A stretch of DNA of 64,000 nt from Acidiferrum sp963771295 (GTDB lineage Bacteria > Acidobacteriota > Terriglobia > Acidiferrales > UBA7541), in contig CAVYTB010000005.1 in assembly GCA_963771295.1 (NCBI GenBank), positions 620,001-684,000 of the forward strand. Reading direction: 5' to 3'. Below, piece by piece: positions 52,036 to 60,029 of this stretch. The notes under the pieces are model-generated. The model saw only the letters and a list, made by a program, of their open reading frames with translations. It was not told where the DNA came from and did not search any database. Each line of letters starts with the position of its first letter. Positions within the stretch are counted from its first letter, which is position 1. A program made the position numbers and the translations under genes.

Positions 52036-53415
52036 TCAGCGGCGGAAGACGCAGATCAGCAGGAGGATCAGGGCTAAGAGAAGGAATGCGGCCAGGATCC
52101 AAATTAGCGTCATGTTGCAGGGCTTCACCGGTGGCGGTTTGACCTGGAGTCCCTGGCGGATGGCGTAGCTGGTGGCGAAGCCGGCGTTACCGGTGACTGC
52201 TACGTCGTAGACGCAGTTATCGTTTTCGGCGATGACGGAACGGCAGAGTTGTTTGGCGATAGGAAAGGGTAGCGGGTCCACGGCGATTTTGCCGGGGAGA
52301 GAGCAGGGCGGCTGCTCGGGGGGCCAGGTCTTCAAGGTGAAGGTGTCCGTCGTGGTGCCGGGCGCATAGTCGAAGAGGCTGGTGGCGGCTGTGACGCGCC
52401 AGGCATCGGTGAATTTCTGATAGAGGGCGACGAAGCGGTCATGCAAAGACGAGGGCATTGGACCCATCGAGGAACCATCCGGCAGCGAGGGCAACCAATT
52501 TTCGGACGCGTCGCGCGGTACGATCTTGAACGAGCCAGCGATGCCGAGGGCGTCCTGCGCGGGCAGGGCGTCGATATCGAGATACCAGATGCTGAGGAAA
52601 TCCCACCAGGTGGGAGTAACAAATAAGTTGCTGCCATCCGGAAAATCAATCTCGAGTCCTCCTGGCGCCAAGGTTCTGGTAATGCGAGCGCCATCGCCCA
52701 GATCGATACCAGTGGGGCCGACGAATGCGGGAACGCCGTCAACGCGAAGTTGCAGGCCGCCGGGATCTGGGATGCCAGTAAGGTTCGGTTCATAGGTAAC
52801 GCGATGCTTACCGACGCGGGCGGCTACCGCGGTGTTGATGCTGACGCAAGTTGCAAGCTCGTCGTGCGGATCTGCCGGAGGATTGTAGGTGGTGGGAATG
52901 GGCGCTTGGCGAACCTGGATTTCCATGGCGTCGTTGTGCAGCCAGACAAATTCGCCAACGCCCTGAAAGTTGTAGTGCATTCCGTTGGTGGTGGTGATGT
53001 GTGGTTCGCCGGAAGAAGTGGGGCCGTAGGTAACGGAATAAAAGCCAGGGCCCATCACGCCGAGTTTGATGCTGATGTAATAAGTGCCGGGTTGCAAAAA
53101 GTAGCTGCCACTGGGTTGGCCCGAAGTAGTCAGGGGGATGTCGGCCAAGTTTGAGTTGGGAGAAGTGGTCAAGTAAAAGCTGTGACCATCGGTTGGGCCG
53201 CCATTATACGTAGCACTCCACGTGATGGTCTGGGCCACAACGGTCGTGAATGATGCTTCCATTACGGAACACGGAGTTGTGGAGCAGTCTTTGGAAGCGG
53301 TGACGGTGACCTTTGCGGCCGCCGATGCTACCCACAGACACGTTGCCAGAAAAAATAAGGAGCATCTTAGCGGGTACAGGATTTTTTGCGGCAACGGTGC
53401 TTCATTCGTGAACAT
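52036..53415 (-). CDS. Secreted protein with von Willebrand factor type D-like domain and C-terminal membrane anchor
   Basis: A 459-residue protein. Signal peptide CSLFFLATCLWVASAAA, then a beta domain (about 45-135). GEPHITTTNGMHYNFQGVGEFVWL (about 137-160) matches the start of a VWFD domain, which typically has PH-x-x-T-DG-x-x-Y-x-F-QG-GEF. Paired cysteines, LCRSVIAENDNCVYDVAVTGNAGFA and a cytoplasmic-facing tail follow, ending in one helix (LIWILAAFLLLALILLLICVFRR). ATG at 53415 is preferred over the upstream one at 53457. A VWFD domain is more usual in animal extracellular proteins. Adhesion is a guess from the domain. Confidence 0.72.
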   Translation of the reverse strand: MFTNEAPLPQKILYPLRCSLFFLATCLWVASAAAKVTVTASKDCSTTPCSVMEASFTTVVAQTITWSATYNGGPTDGHSFYLTTSPNSNLADIPLTTSGQPSGSYFLQPGTYYISIKLGVMGPGFYSVTYGPTSSGEPHITTTNGMHYNFQGVGEFVWLHNDAMEIQVRQAPIPTTYNPPADPHDELATCVSINTAVAARVGKHRVTYEPNLTGIPDPGGLQLRVDGVPAFVGPTGIDLGDGARITRTLAPGGLEIDFPDGSNLFVTPTWWDFLSIWYLDIDALPAQDALGIAGSFKIVPRDASENWLPSLPDGSSMGPMPSSLHDRFVALYQKFTDAWRVTAATSLFDYAPGTTTDTFTLKTWPPEQPPCSLPGKIAVDPLPFPIAKQLCRSVIAENDNCVYDVAVTGNAGFATSYAIRQGLQVKPPPVKPCNMTLIWILAAFLLLALILLLICVFRR

Positions 53416-53721
53416 TCGTTTCTCCTTGCGAGAAAGTGGTATAGCTGGACGCGGCATTGCAAAATGCCGTGCGTCGAGTGCTGCTTAGGCGGAAAGTGAG
53501 TTGCGAGCGAATCGGGCAAACGATTGGCTGCGATGAATAGAGCAGGCGGAGCGCCACAGTTGGACGGAAGCGGAGAAAGTAGCGCGGCGGGGACAAAATG
53601 GTAGATTCTATAGGGATTAGCAGGCAAGTAAGAAATTGCTACAAAGCGTGGGCGCAAAGAAATTGAGTGTGGAAGCTATCCGATCAGTTAGTGTGGGACG
53701 TCATTCGGATAGAGAGATCGT

Positions 53722-53800
53722 GGTTCAAAGTTGAAAGTTGAAAGTTGAAATGACAGTTTAAAGTTGAAAGTTCAAAGTTGAAACTTGAAAGTTCAGACAA
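53722..53800 (+). repeat. AAAGTTG heptad tract
   Basis: About ten imperfect 7-8-nt units (AAAGTTG, AAAGTTC, AAACTTG). Shorter relatives lie at about 49814, 50604 and 51866, each shortly before a hairpin repeat A copy. Confidence 0.85.
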
Positions 53801-53854
53801 CGGAGAGCGCGCGAGTGCCGGCAGCAGGAAACGGCGAGAATAGGTGCGCTAAGA

Positions 53855-53881
53855 CCCCACGTGCAAAACCGGCACGTCGGG
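53855..53881 (-). repeat. Hairpin repeat A, copy 10 (inverted)
   Basis: CCCCACGTGC AAAACC GGCACGTCGGG; one stem position is mismatched (C for G). Forty nt before the GH42 start. Confidence 0.87.
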
Positions 53882-53921
53882 CACCCACGAGTATTTCTGA
53901 ATGAGGAACCGGAGACTAGTC

Positions 53922-56078
53922 ATGTCTAAGAAGATGAGGATTACTTGGATCGCGCGATGTGCGACGGTGCTGTTTATCTTTTCGAGTGCCACATCTGTAT
54001 GGGCGCAGACATCCGCGGATCCGGGAGCGAGTCAGCCGACGGTGCTGTATGGTGTGGCGTACTACCACGAGTACATGCCGTACGAGCGGCTGGACAAAGA
54101 CGTGGCGATGATGAAAGAGGCGGGCATCAGCGTTGTGCGCATGGGGGAGTCGACGTGGAGCTTGTGGGAGCCGTCGGACGGGCGGTTCGAATACGCGTGG
54201 ATGGACCGTGTGGTGGATGCGATGGGAAAGGCCGGGATCAAGGTGATCATAGGAACGCCGACATATTCCATACCGACGTGGATGGCGAAGGCGCATCCGG
54301 AGATTCTGGCGCGGCCGTTGGGAGGCGCGTTTGTGAGTTACGGAATGCGGCAGAACATGGATTACGACAATCCGCAGTTCCGGTTTTACGCCGAGCGGCT
54401 GATCACCAATCTTGTGAAGCACTACAAAGACAATCCAGCGGTGATTGGGTGGCAGATCGACAACGAGACGGGAGCGTACGGCGCTTCGAACCCTGACGTG
54501 TTTGCGGGGTTCGTGGAACACCTGAAGAAAAAGTTTGGCACCACGGAGGCGCTGAACAAAGCGTGGTTTCTGAATTATTGGGGCGAGGATGTGAACGACT
54601 GGGCGGACATGCCGACGCGCGACAACGCGACCAGCACGAGCTACAAGCTGGAGTGGAGCCGCTGGCAGCAGATACGGGTGACGAACTATTTGTCGTGGCA
54701 GGCGGCGCTGGTGCGAAAGTATCGGCGGCCCGACCAGTTTGTAACGCAGGATTTCGGAAGCATGATGAAGCCCGACGTGAACGAGCCGGCGGTGGCGACG
54801 GCGCTGGACGTGGTAGCGAATAATCCGTACTTCAAGGCGCAGGAACATCTCGATGGAGCATGGCAGGCGCTGCAAGGCGATTTTTCGCGCTCGCTGAAGC
54901 ATACGAATTTCCTGGTGACGGAAACGAACGCGCAAACGCTGGGCTGGGATTCGGCGGAACAGTTGCCGCCGTATGACGGGCAATTGCGGCTGAACGTGTA
55001 CACGAACGTTTCAAGCGGCGCGAACATGGTGGAGTATTGGCACTGGCACTCGATCCATGCGGGGCAGGAGACGTATTGGAAGGGAGTGCTGAGCCACGAT
55101 CTGGAGCCAAATCGCGCGTATGCGGAAGTAAGCAGCATCGCACACGAACTGCAGAAGGTTGGGCCGAAGCTGGCGAACATGAAAGTGCAGAACCAGGTGG
55201 CCATCCTTTATAGCGTGGACTCGGCGAATGGCATCAGCTTCATGCCGTTCGAGCGGCGGGACAATTTTCGCTGGGAGCCCGGCAAAGCATCGGGAAGCTA
55301 CAACCTGATTGTGTCGCAGCTGCACCGGTCGCTTTACATGGCGAATGTCGGCACGGACTTTGTGTTTCCGACGGCGAGCGCAGCGGAACTTGCGCGATAC
55401 AAGTTGCTGATCGTGCCTGCGCTGTACGTTGCGGATGACGCGCTGTTGAAGAAGATTTCGGACTACGTGCAAAATGGCGGACACGTTTTGATGACATTCA
55501 AGAGCGGCTTCACGAATGAGAATTCGGCGGTGCGCTGGGAACGGGCGCCGGGGCCGTTGCGGCAAGCCGCAGGATTCAACTATCAGGAGTTCTCGAACCT
55601 GGAGCAGCCGTTGGCGTTAAAGGGCGACCCATTTCATGCTGGCGAAGAAAATCAGGTGAGAACGTGGGCGGAGTTTCTGCAGTTGGAGACGGCGAAACCG
55701 CTGGCGTTTTACGACCATCCTTTTTTTGGGAGATGGGCGGCGATTACATCGAACCAGTTCGGTTCGGGGACGTTGACGTATGAAGGGACAGCGGTTTCCG
55801 ACAAGTTGCAGCAGACGATTGTTCTGGAGGAGTTGCGCGCGGCGGGGCTGACAGGTCCTGACCAGCAAGTTCCGGTGAATATTCGGGTGAAGCACGGAAT
55901 CGCGAATGATGAACGGCGGATGCATTACTATCTGAATTACTCGGGTGCGGAGAGCAATTTCAAGTATAGCTATCCCGATGGCGAAGATTTGCTGACCGGC
56001 AGAGCGATTGCGAACGGGGAGCAGGTGACGTTGAAGGCGTGGGATGTGGCGATCGTGGGGGAAACAGCGGCGAAGTAG
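53922..56078 (+). CDS. GH42 family beta-galactosidase, secreted
   Basis: A 718-residue secreted GH42 enzyme. Signal peptide MRITWIARCATVLFIFSSATSVWAQ, then the TIM barrel. The acid/base E182 is in WQIDNETGAYG and the nucleophile E334 in FLVTETNAQTLGW. The middle domain (about 425-600) is a class I glutamine-amidotransferase-like trimerisation domain, followed by a C-terminal beta domain. ATG at 53922 has GGAG 7 nt upstream and starts the signal peptide. Secreted GH42 enzymes can act on galacto-oligosaccharides or arabinogalactan; galK and galT elsewhere in the window would use the product. Confidence 0.94.
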   Translation: MSKKMRITWIARCATVLFIFSSATSVWAQTSADPGASQPTVLYGVAYYHEYMPYERLDKDVAMMKEAGISVVRMGESTWSLWEPSDGRFEYAWMDRVVDAMGKAGIKVIIGTPTYSIPTWMAKAHPEILARPLGGAFVSYGMRQNMDYDNPQFRFYAERLITNLVKHYKDNPAVIGWQIDNETGAYGASNPDVFAGFVEHLKKKFGTTEALNKAWFLNYWGEDVNDWADMPTRDNATSTSYKLEWSRWQQIRVTNYLSWQAALVRKYRRPDQFVTQDFGSMMKPDVNEPAVATALDVVANNPYFKAQEHLDGAWQALQGDFSRSLKHTNFLVTETNAQTLGWDSAEQLPPYDGQLRLNVYTNVSSGANMVEYWHWHSIHAGQETYWKGVLSHDLEPNRAYAEVSSIAHELQKVGPKLANMKVQNQVAILYSVDSANGISFMPFERRDNFRWEPGKASGSYNLIVSQLHRSLYMANVGTDFVFPTASAAELARYKLLIVPALYVADDALLKKISDYVQNGGHVLMTFKSGFTNENSAVRWERAPGPLRQAAGFNYQEFSNLEQPLALKGDPFHAGEENQVRTWAEFLQLETAKPLAFYDHPFFGRWAAITSNQFGSGTLTYEGTAVSDKLQQTIVLEELRAAGLTGPDQQVPVNIRVKHGIANDERRMHYYLNYSGAESNFKYSYPDGEDLLTGRAIANGEQVTLKAWDVAIVGETAAK

Positions 56079-56131
56079 CGCAGCACCGGCTGGCGTCCGG
56101 CTGTTATAATCGAATCCTAACAAGTAGTTAT

Positions 56132-56476
56132 ATGGTAATTTGGCAGCCGAAGTGTCCACATTGCGGAGCACAAAAAAACCCTTACAAGGTGAGGTCCGGC
56201 AGCGTTCTCTTCGATTGTGATGCCTGCAAGACCGCGCTGAATACTTCCGCTGTTTATTTCTGGTTGCCAGCGCTAACTGGGCTCGTTGTCTCTTTTTCGC
56301 TTGGCTATTTGTTTAGCTGGCCTAAAGTGCTGTTTTTTACGCTAATATTCACGGCTCCAATTCAGTGGCTATTTGGAGCGTTGCTCATTAATTTGCATAA
56401 CCCGAAGATCAAGATCGCTATGCCGCGTCCATCACCATATGATTCCGATAAATCTCTCCTGAACCTCAGGAAATAA
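56132..56476 (+). CDS. Small zinc-ribbon membrane protein
   Basis: A 114-residue protein. An N-terminal zinc ribbon (WQPKCPHCGAQK and FDCDACKTA, four Cys as two C-x2-C knuckles) is followed by two membrane helices (about 47-66 and 70-90) and a basic tail. The fold suggests a membrane-tethered regulator or assembly factor, but no family was assigned. ATG at 56132 begins the ribbon. It stands alone between GH42 and a repeat region. Confidence 0.78.
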   Translation: MVIWQPKCPHCGAQKNPYKVRSGSVLFDCDACKTALNTSAVYFWLPALTGLVVSFSLGYLFSWPKVLFFTLIFTAPIQWLFGALLINLHNPKIKIAMPRPSPYDSDKSLLNLRK

Positions 56477-56527
56477 TTCGATGCTCCTTCTCGCTTCGCG
56501 TGTGGCGGAAGGCCATCACTACAGAGG

Positions 56528-57259
56528 CTACCCCAAGTCCCCCACGTGCAAAGCCGGCACGTGGGGCACCCGAGGACACAGGCTGAAGCCTGCGCTACCA
56601 AATACCGGGGACACCGCCGGGGTGTTTTTTCGAGTGGTTGGGCTACTTTTGGTTTTTGGTCCTTCGTCGATGTTAAAGACTATGGCTACCGTGCCGAAGG
56701 ACGCAATTCCTTCGTACGTGGGCTTGACTGTGGCGGATTGATATCCGTGCGATGCCAGCAACTGGGTGATAACGTTCACGGCGCGCTTCAGATCCGCCTG
56801 ATCGAACCAGTCTCCTACCGGGAGTTTGACCTTCTGATTTTTTAATGCGGTACGAATATCGGACTCGGTGATGGACTTAATGCCCTGGTAGTCGATGCTG
56901 GCAATAATCGCCTTCTCCTGAACAACGAAAATCACGATCTTCCCGTTTGGCACGTGAGGGCTATCCTCGACCTCCGAGGGTACGTCTTCAAAAAAGCCCG
57001 TCGTCAAGAGAGATTGGACATCGCGCTGGACCGCATCGACGCTGTAGGGATCACCGGTGTGCAATGTCATATGGGCCTTCAGAGTCTCAGTGCGTATGCG
57101 TCGGTTGCCGATGGTGTCAATCCGATCGACGACGTACTTGGTTTGGGCGGACGGTGGAGGCTGTTGAGCAGCGAACGTATGGGCAGCGAAAGGAAACAGG
57201 AACACGCTTGCGAGGAGTTCGAGTTTTATTGTTGGCGGCAAAACGTGCCAAGTGTACAC
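56528..57259 (-). CDS. POTRA-domain protein (truncated BamA/Omp85-like?)
   Basis: A 243-residue exported protein with an N-terminal hydrophobic segment (ELLASVFLFPFAAHTFA) and two POTRA domains: YVVDRIDTIGNRRIRTETLKAHM with VQRDVQSLLTTGFFEDV (about 41-110) and ASIDYQGIKSITESDIRTAL with DLKRAVNVITQLLASHGYQSA (about 120-205). The second ends VFNIDEGPKTK. After that no barrel follows; the frame runs into hairpin repeat A and non-conserved sequence. So it is either a POTRA-only periplasmic protein or a truncated Omp85 gene. A GTG start at 57259 is assumed; others are possible. Confidence 0.7.
   Translation of the reverse strand: MYTWHVLPPTIKLELLASVFLFPFAAHTFAAQQPPPSAQTKYVVDRIDTIGNRRIRTETLKAHMTLHTGDPYSVDAVQRDVQSLLTTGFFEDVPSEVEDSPHVPNGKIVIFVVQEKAIIASIDYQGIKSITESDIRTALKNQKVKLPVGDWFDQADLKRAVNVITQLLASHGYQSATVKPTYEGIASFGTVAIVFNIDEGPKTKSSPTTRKNTPAVSPVFGSAGFSLCPRVPHVPALHVGDLG
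56540..56566 (-). repeat. Hairpin repeat A, copy 11 (inverted), inside the POTRA reading frame
   Basis: CCCCACGTGC AAAGCC GGCACGTGGGG, then CACCC. The POTRA gene's last residues are its translation. Confidence 0.9.
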
Positions 57260-57337
57260 CCGTGGGTGGGCCAGTCAGCAAGTGGGGCAAGAGCGGACGG
57301 GATCGGAAGGCCGTCCCTACAAAGGCGAAATCACAAC

Positions 57338-57364
57338 CCCCACGTGCAAAACCGGCACGTGGGG
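57338..57364 (-). repeat. Hairpin repeat A, copy 12 (inverted)
   Basis: CCCCACGTGC AAAACC GGCACGTGGGG, preceded by a 'ggaaggccgtccctacaaagg' type element. Confidence 0.9.
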
Positions 57365-57387
57365 CACCCAGCGGACAACGTCAAAGA

Positions 57388-57413
57388 CCCGACGCGAAAA
57401 ACCGGGACGTGGG
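57388..57413 (-). repeat. Hairpin repeat A, copy 13 (degenerate, inverted)
   Basis: CCCGACGCG AAAAACC GGGACGTGGGA. Several arm mismatches; about 26 nt after copy 12. Confidence 0.6.
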
Positions 57414-57558
57414 ACACCGCAGCGAACACAGGCTGAAGCCTGTGCTACCAGAGATGTCGGGCACCCGCTGAAAAAGAGCAACCCAAGAGGGCACGATATA
57501 TCGTGCCCCTACGTGGGGGCCGCAAAGCAGAGTTGAGGCCGTCCCTGCAAATGCTGGA

Positions 57559-58461
57559 CTAGTCGGAGAGCCAGAGGGTCATGTCGTGAAAATTGAGGGA
57601 GAGGACGGAGTGTTCGAAGAGGGCGTGGCCGACGGTGGCGTCGAAGAGGCCATCGGGGAGATGGACGGAAGGCGTGGCAAAAAAGATAGGAGCATCTTTG
57701 GCGAGGACGCGCTCGCCGAAGGATTCGCTGGCGGCTTGCGCTTCCAGCATGTCGACGCCGTCGTCGGTGTATTTGAAAAATTGTTTTTTCAAGGTTTGTG
57801 ATTCCGAAGTGAGAGCGAGTTTTTCGATCGAAGTGGGATAGATCAGCATCGTGCCGGTAAACATGGTGTCGATTTGCGCGGTGACAGGCTTGCCGTTCAC
57901 CGAGAAACCGGTGCTGACGATGATGGGCGGACCGTTTTTGCCAAAGGTGGGAGTGGTGAGGACGCCGCAGAAACCGGGACACGGCAGCGAAGCGGTGAGA
58001 GGCTGGGAAAAACGGACGAGGTGATGCACGTAGTCGAGTTGAAGAAGGCGATCTTTGAAGGCGGTGTAGGCGAGAGTGCCGTCTGCGGCGGGCATGCGAT
58101 CGCGCTTGACGTAGTCGGAGAGTTCGAGGACGAGGACTCTCAGGTCACCCAGAGAACCTTCGCCGAGTTTCACGCCCGGCAACACCGAGCGGCCGTAGCC
58201 CGCTGGCTTTCCATCGGAACGATTGACCGGCGTTACGGTGAGACCGGCTTCCGTGGCAGCCGCGGTGTCGAGCGCGGAATTCACGTTGCCGGTGTCGATG
58301 AGCAAACGAAGATGCTTGCCGTTGGCTCGAGTGGCGTCGACGCAGGGCAAGCCGGAGCAATCAAGCATCGCGGCGCTTTGGAGCGCAGGCAATTGCGCGT
58401 TGGCGTGAGGGGGAAGCGCCGCACACAAAAACAGGAGAAAAGACAAGGCAGAGAGGCGCAC
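57559..58461 (-). CDS. Retropepsin-like aspartyl protease, exported
   Basis: A 300-residue protein with a signal peptide (ALSFLLFLCAALPPHANA) and an aspartyl-protease fold. The first catalytic motif is LLIDTGNVNSALD near residue 53, and a second half begins QIDTMFTGTMLIYP near residue 197, where the D-T pair is the likely second catalytic Asp. The two halves suggest a pepsin-like single chain rather than a dimeric retropepsin. Such exported proteases occur in Acidobacteria; the substrate is unknown. It is followed after 100 nt by repeats and is not obviously in an operon. Confidence 0.82.
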   Translation of the reverse strand: MRLSALSFLLFLCAALPPHANAQLPALQSAAMLDCSGLPCVDATRANGKHLRLLIDTGNVNSALDTAAATEAGLTVTPVNRSDGKPAGYGRSVLPGVKLGEGSLGDLRVLVLELSDYVKRDRMPAADGTLAYTAFKDRLLQLDYVHHLVRFSQPLTASLPCPGFCGVLTTPTFGKNGPPIIVSTGFSVNGKPVTAQIDTMFTGTMLIYPTSIEKLALTSESQTLKKQFFKYTDDGVDMLEAQAASESFGERVLAKDAPIFFATPSVHLPDGLFDATVGHALFEHSVLSLNFHDMTLWLSD

Positions 58462-58568
58462 AGGTAGCTCCTAGATTCAAGATTTCAGCATAGACGGGTG
58501 GCGTGGGGAAAAGATAGCGTTTGGAAAGAGGATTCGCGACTACTGGCACGGGGCTGATACGTCAAAAT

Positions 58569-58595
58569 CCCCACGTGCAACACCGGCACGCGGGG
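58569..58595 (-). repeat. Hairpin repeat A, copy 14 (inverted)
   Basis: CCCCACGTGC AACACC GGCACGCGGGG; one arm base differs (C for T), leaving an A-C mismatch in the stem. Confidence 0.88.
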
Positions 58596-58631
58596 CACCC
58601 GGCAAACCCGGGAGAACAAGCGCGCAAGAAA

Positions 58632-59045
58632 TTACTGTGGGTTTGTTGATGGCGGAATGTAGGCAATCTGGCGGTAAATTTCCAGGTTGTGGCGGATGGT
58701 GCTGGAGAATTTCGTGCCCCGTGAGTCGCGGTAGGAAATGTCTGTGGTGATTTGTACCGGTTGTTTGCTGCGGAAATAAGAAACACTGGTATCGAGAATG
58801 GTGGTGATGTCTTTGCCGCCAGGCAAAAACTCGAGAGCGCGAAACAGGGGTAGAGCGGAGACGTCAACCGAGCCGTTGCAGCCCATCAATTTATGACTGA
58901 AACGAACGCGCACAGCAAAGGCGGGCCTCGTGCCGATGTTCTTGATGGAAATGGAAAGCAGGCCGCGATCGAACACGAAGTCCACGATCACGTAGGGATC
59001 GGGATCGGAGGGCGGAGTTGGTTTTTTCGAGGCGCGCGCAGGCAT
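58632..59045 (-). CDS. Hypothetical protein downstream of tail-tube gene
   Basis: A 137-residue soluble protein. It has an N-terminal Pro/Lys-rich linker (MPARASKKPTPPSDPD), then a beta-rich domain (YVIVDFVFDRGLLSISIKNIG, FAVRVRFSHKLMG). The start at 59045 is 20 nt past the tail-tube stop, so it is in the same transcription unit. No family was recognised. A role with the tail-tube protein is suggested only by adjacency. Confidence 0.7.
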   Translation of the reverse strand: MPARASKKPTPPSDPDPYVIVDFVFDRGLLSISIKNIGTRPAFAVRVRFSHKLMGCNGSVDVSALPLFRALEFLPGGKDITTILDTSVSYFRSKQPVQITTDISYRDSRGTKFSSTIRHNLEIYRQIAYIPPSTNPQ

Positions 59046-59065
59046 GGAGTTTTTCCGGAAAGAAG

Positions 59066-59506
59066 TCAAAGCGCAGCCAGCGTCAGGCCTTCGTGACAAA
59101 TTTCCAGCGTTTCGATGGCAATCTCGCTGGTCTTAGCATTCAAGTGCGGGCCCTCGTACTTGCATGGCCAGCCCCTTTTGAATACCCAGACCAGAACGGG
59201 ATTGCGCTGCTCATCGAGCAAAGTGATTGAACCGTTGGCTCGCTGGAGATTGCCTTGCGCGAAGGAGTCGTACCAATTCCAGAGAGACATGTCGGAGGTA
59301 CAGCCGCGCTTCATGGTGATGTTGGAGAATTTGCGCAGGCCGGGGAGTTTGCGCACGGTGTTTTCTTTGGCGTCCCCGGTGCGGTATTCGATGACGTCAA
59401 TCGAGGAATCGAGGCCGGTGACTTCGCAGAACGAGCCTTTGGCGATGCCACTGATTTCGACGAGAAAGTTATAAGCGGGGTACGGATCGGTGCGGGCTGG
59501 GGGCAT
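59066..59506 (-). CDS. Phage tail tube-like (T4 gp19 family) protein
   Basis: A 146-residue protein of the T4-like gp19 tail-tube family (as in contractile injection systems). Signatures are DPYPAYNFLVEISGIAKGSFCEVTGLDSSIDVIEYRTGD at the N-terminus and KLPGLRKFSNITMKRGC, then NPVLVWVFKRGWPCKYEGPHLNAKTSEIAIETLEI. ATG at 59506 begins the domain; the longer frame runs into unconserved sequence. It is unusual because no sheath, baseplate, tape or ATPase genes are near. It is either an orphan survivor of a deleted injection system or a recruited protein. Confidence 0.87.
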   Translation of the reverse strand: MPPARTDPYPAYNFLVEISGIAKGSFCEVTGLDSSIDVIEYRTGDAKENTVRKLPGLRKFSNITMKRGCTSDMSLWNWYDSFAQGNLQRANGSITLLDEQRNPVLVWVFKRGWPCKYEGPHLNAKTSEIAIETLEICHEGLTLAAL

Positions 59507-59629
59507 GGGGACTCCTTGGCTACGCGATGGATTGAGAGGATAGCACCAGGGGAATTTCTGCGGAAGTGGAGACAGGAAGTCATTTCGTGTGGAAATGCGG
59601 CAATGATCCCTGCGATCCGAATCGCAAAA

Positions 59630-59653
59630 GGGGACTCTCTCGTCGGGATGACA
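59630..59653 (-). repeat. Dispersed repeat B, copy 6 (inverted)
   Basis: GGGACTCTCTCGTCGGGATG then ACAC; its complement begins TGTCATCCCGACGAG. Confidence 0.75.
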
Positions 59654-59681
59654 CAATAGACAGGGACACGACGTCAAAGTC

Positions 59682-59708
59682 CCCCACGTGCAAAACCGGC
59701 ACGTGGGG
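59682..59708 (-). repeat. Hairpin repeat A, copy 15 (inverted)
   Basis: CCCCACGTGC AAAACC GGCACGTGGGG; lies between repeat B copies 6 and 7. Confidence 0.9.
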
Positions 59709-59718
59709 CACCCGGCAA

Positions 59719-59748
59719 GAGACGCAACTCTGCGGTCGGGATGACAAA
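59719..59748 (-). repeat. Dispersed repeat B, copy 7 (inverted)
   Basis: GAGACGCAACTCTGCGGTCG then GGATGACAAA; its complement begins TTTGTCATCCCGACCG. Confidence 0.75.
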
Positions 59749-59801
59749 GAAAGAGCGGACGGCCTCGGAAGGCCGTCCCTACAAAGGCGAGAGAAAAGAG
59801 C

Positions 59802-60023
59802 TCACGTTTTCATGCGGCTGGGACGGTAGAGGAGGCAGTACATGGCGCCGAGGAGGGTGAGGATGGCGCCCCACCAAATGCCGGCGTGACGGTCGAAGAG
59901 CACGGTACGTATCTCGGGAGGGTTCACGTACTGGTAGATAGACGCGGCGAGGATGAGTACGCCGTTGAATAGCAGGGATACGCCAATGAAGAACCAGATG
60001 GAAATCGAACCGCCAGCTTTCAT
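59802..60023 (-). CDS. Small two-helix membrane protein next to SSS transporter
   Basis: A 73-residue protein with two membrane helices (about 9-30 and 47-66) and a short basic C-terminus (RPSRMKT). It begins 6 nt after the stop of the sodium/solute symporter gene, so it is co-translated. Small two-helix partners of SSS transporters are known in other families (for example YhdT with PanF), so a subunit role is plausible. No sequence family was recognised. Confidence 0.75.
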   Translation of the reverse strand: MKAGGSISIWFFIGVSLLFNGVLILAASIYQYVNPPEIRTVLFDRHAGIWWGAILTLLGAMYCLLYRPSRMKT

Positions 60024-60029
60024 AGAACC

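Larger units (their letters stand above)
53416..53921. other. Long intergenic stretch with AAAGTTG tract and hairpin
   Basis: 506 nt without a gene. It contains a long tract of repeated AAAGTTG/AAAGTTC units at about 53722-53800, a segment homologous to the one before the 51969 hairpin, and hairpin repeat A copy 10 at 53855-53881. Confidence 0.75.

Noticed and set aside
59066..59506. Prophage
   Set aside because: Only one tail gene is present; no integrase, terminase, capsid or lysis gene lies within the window.
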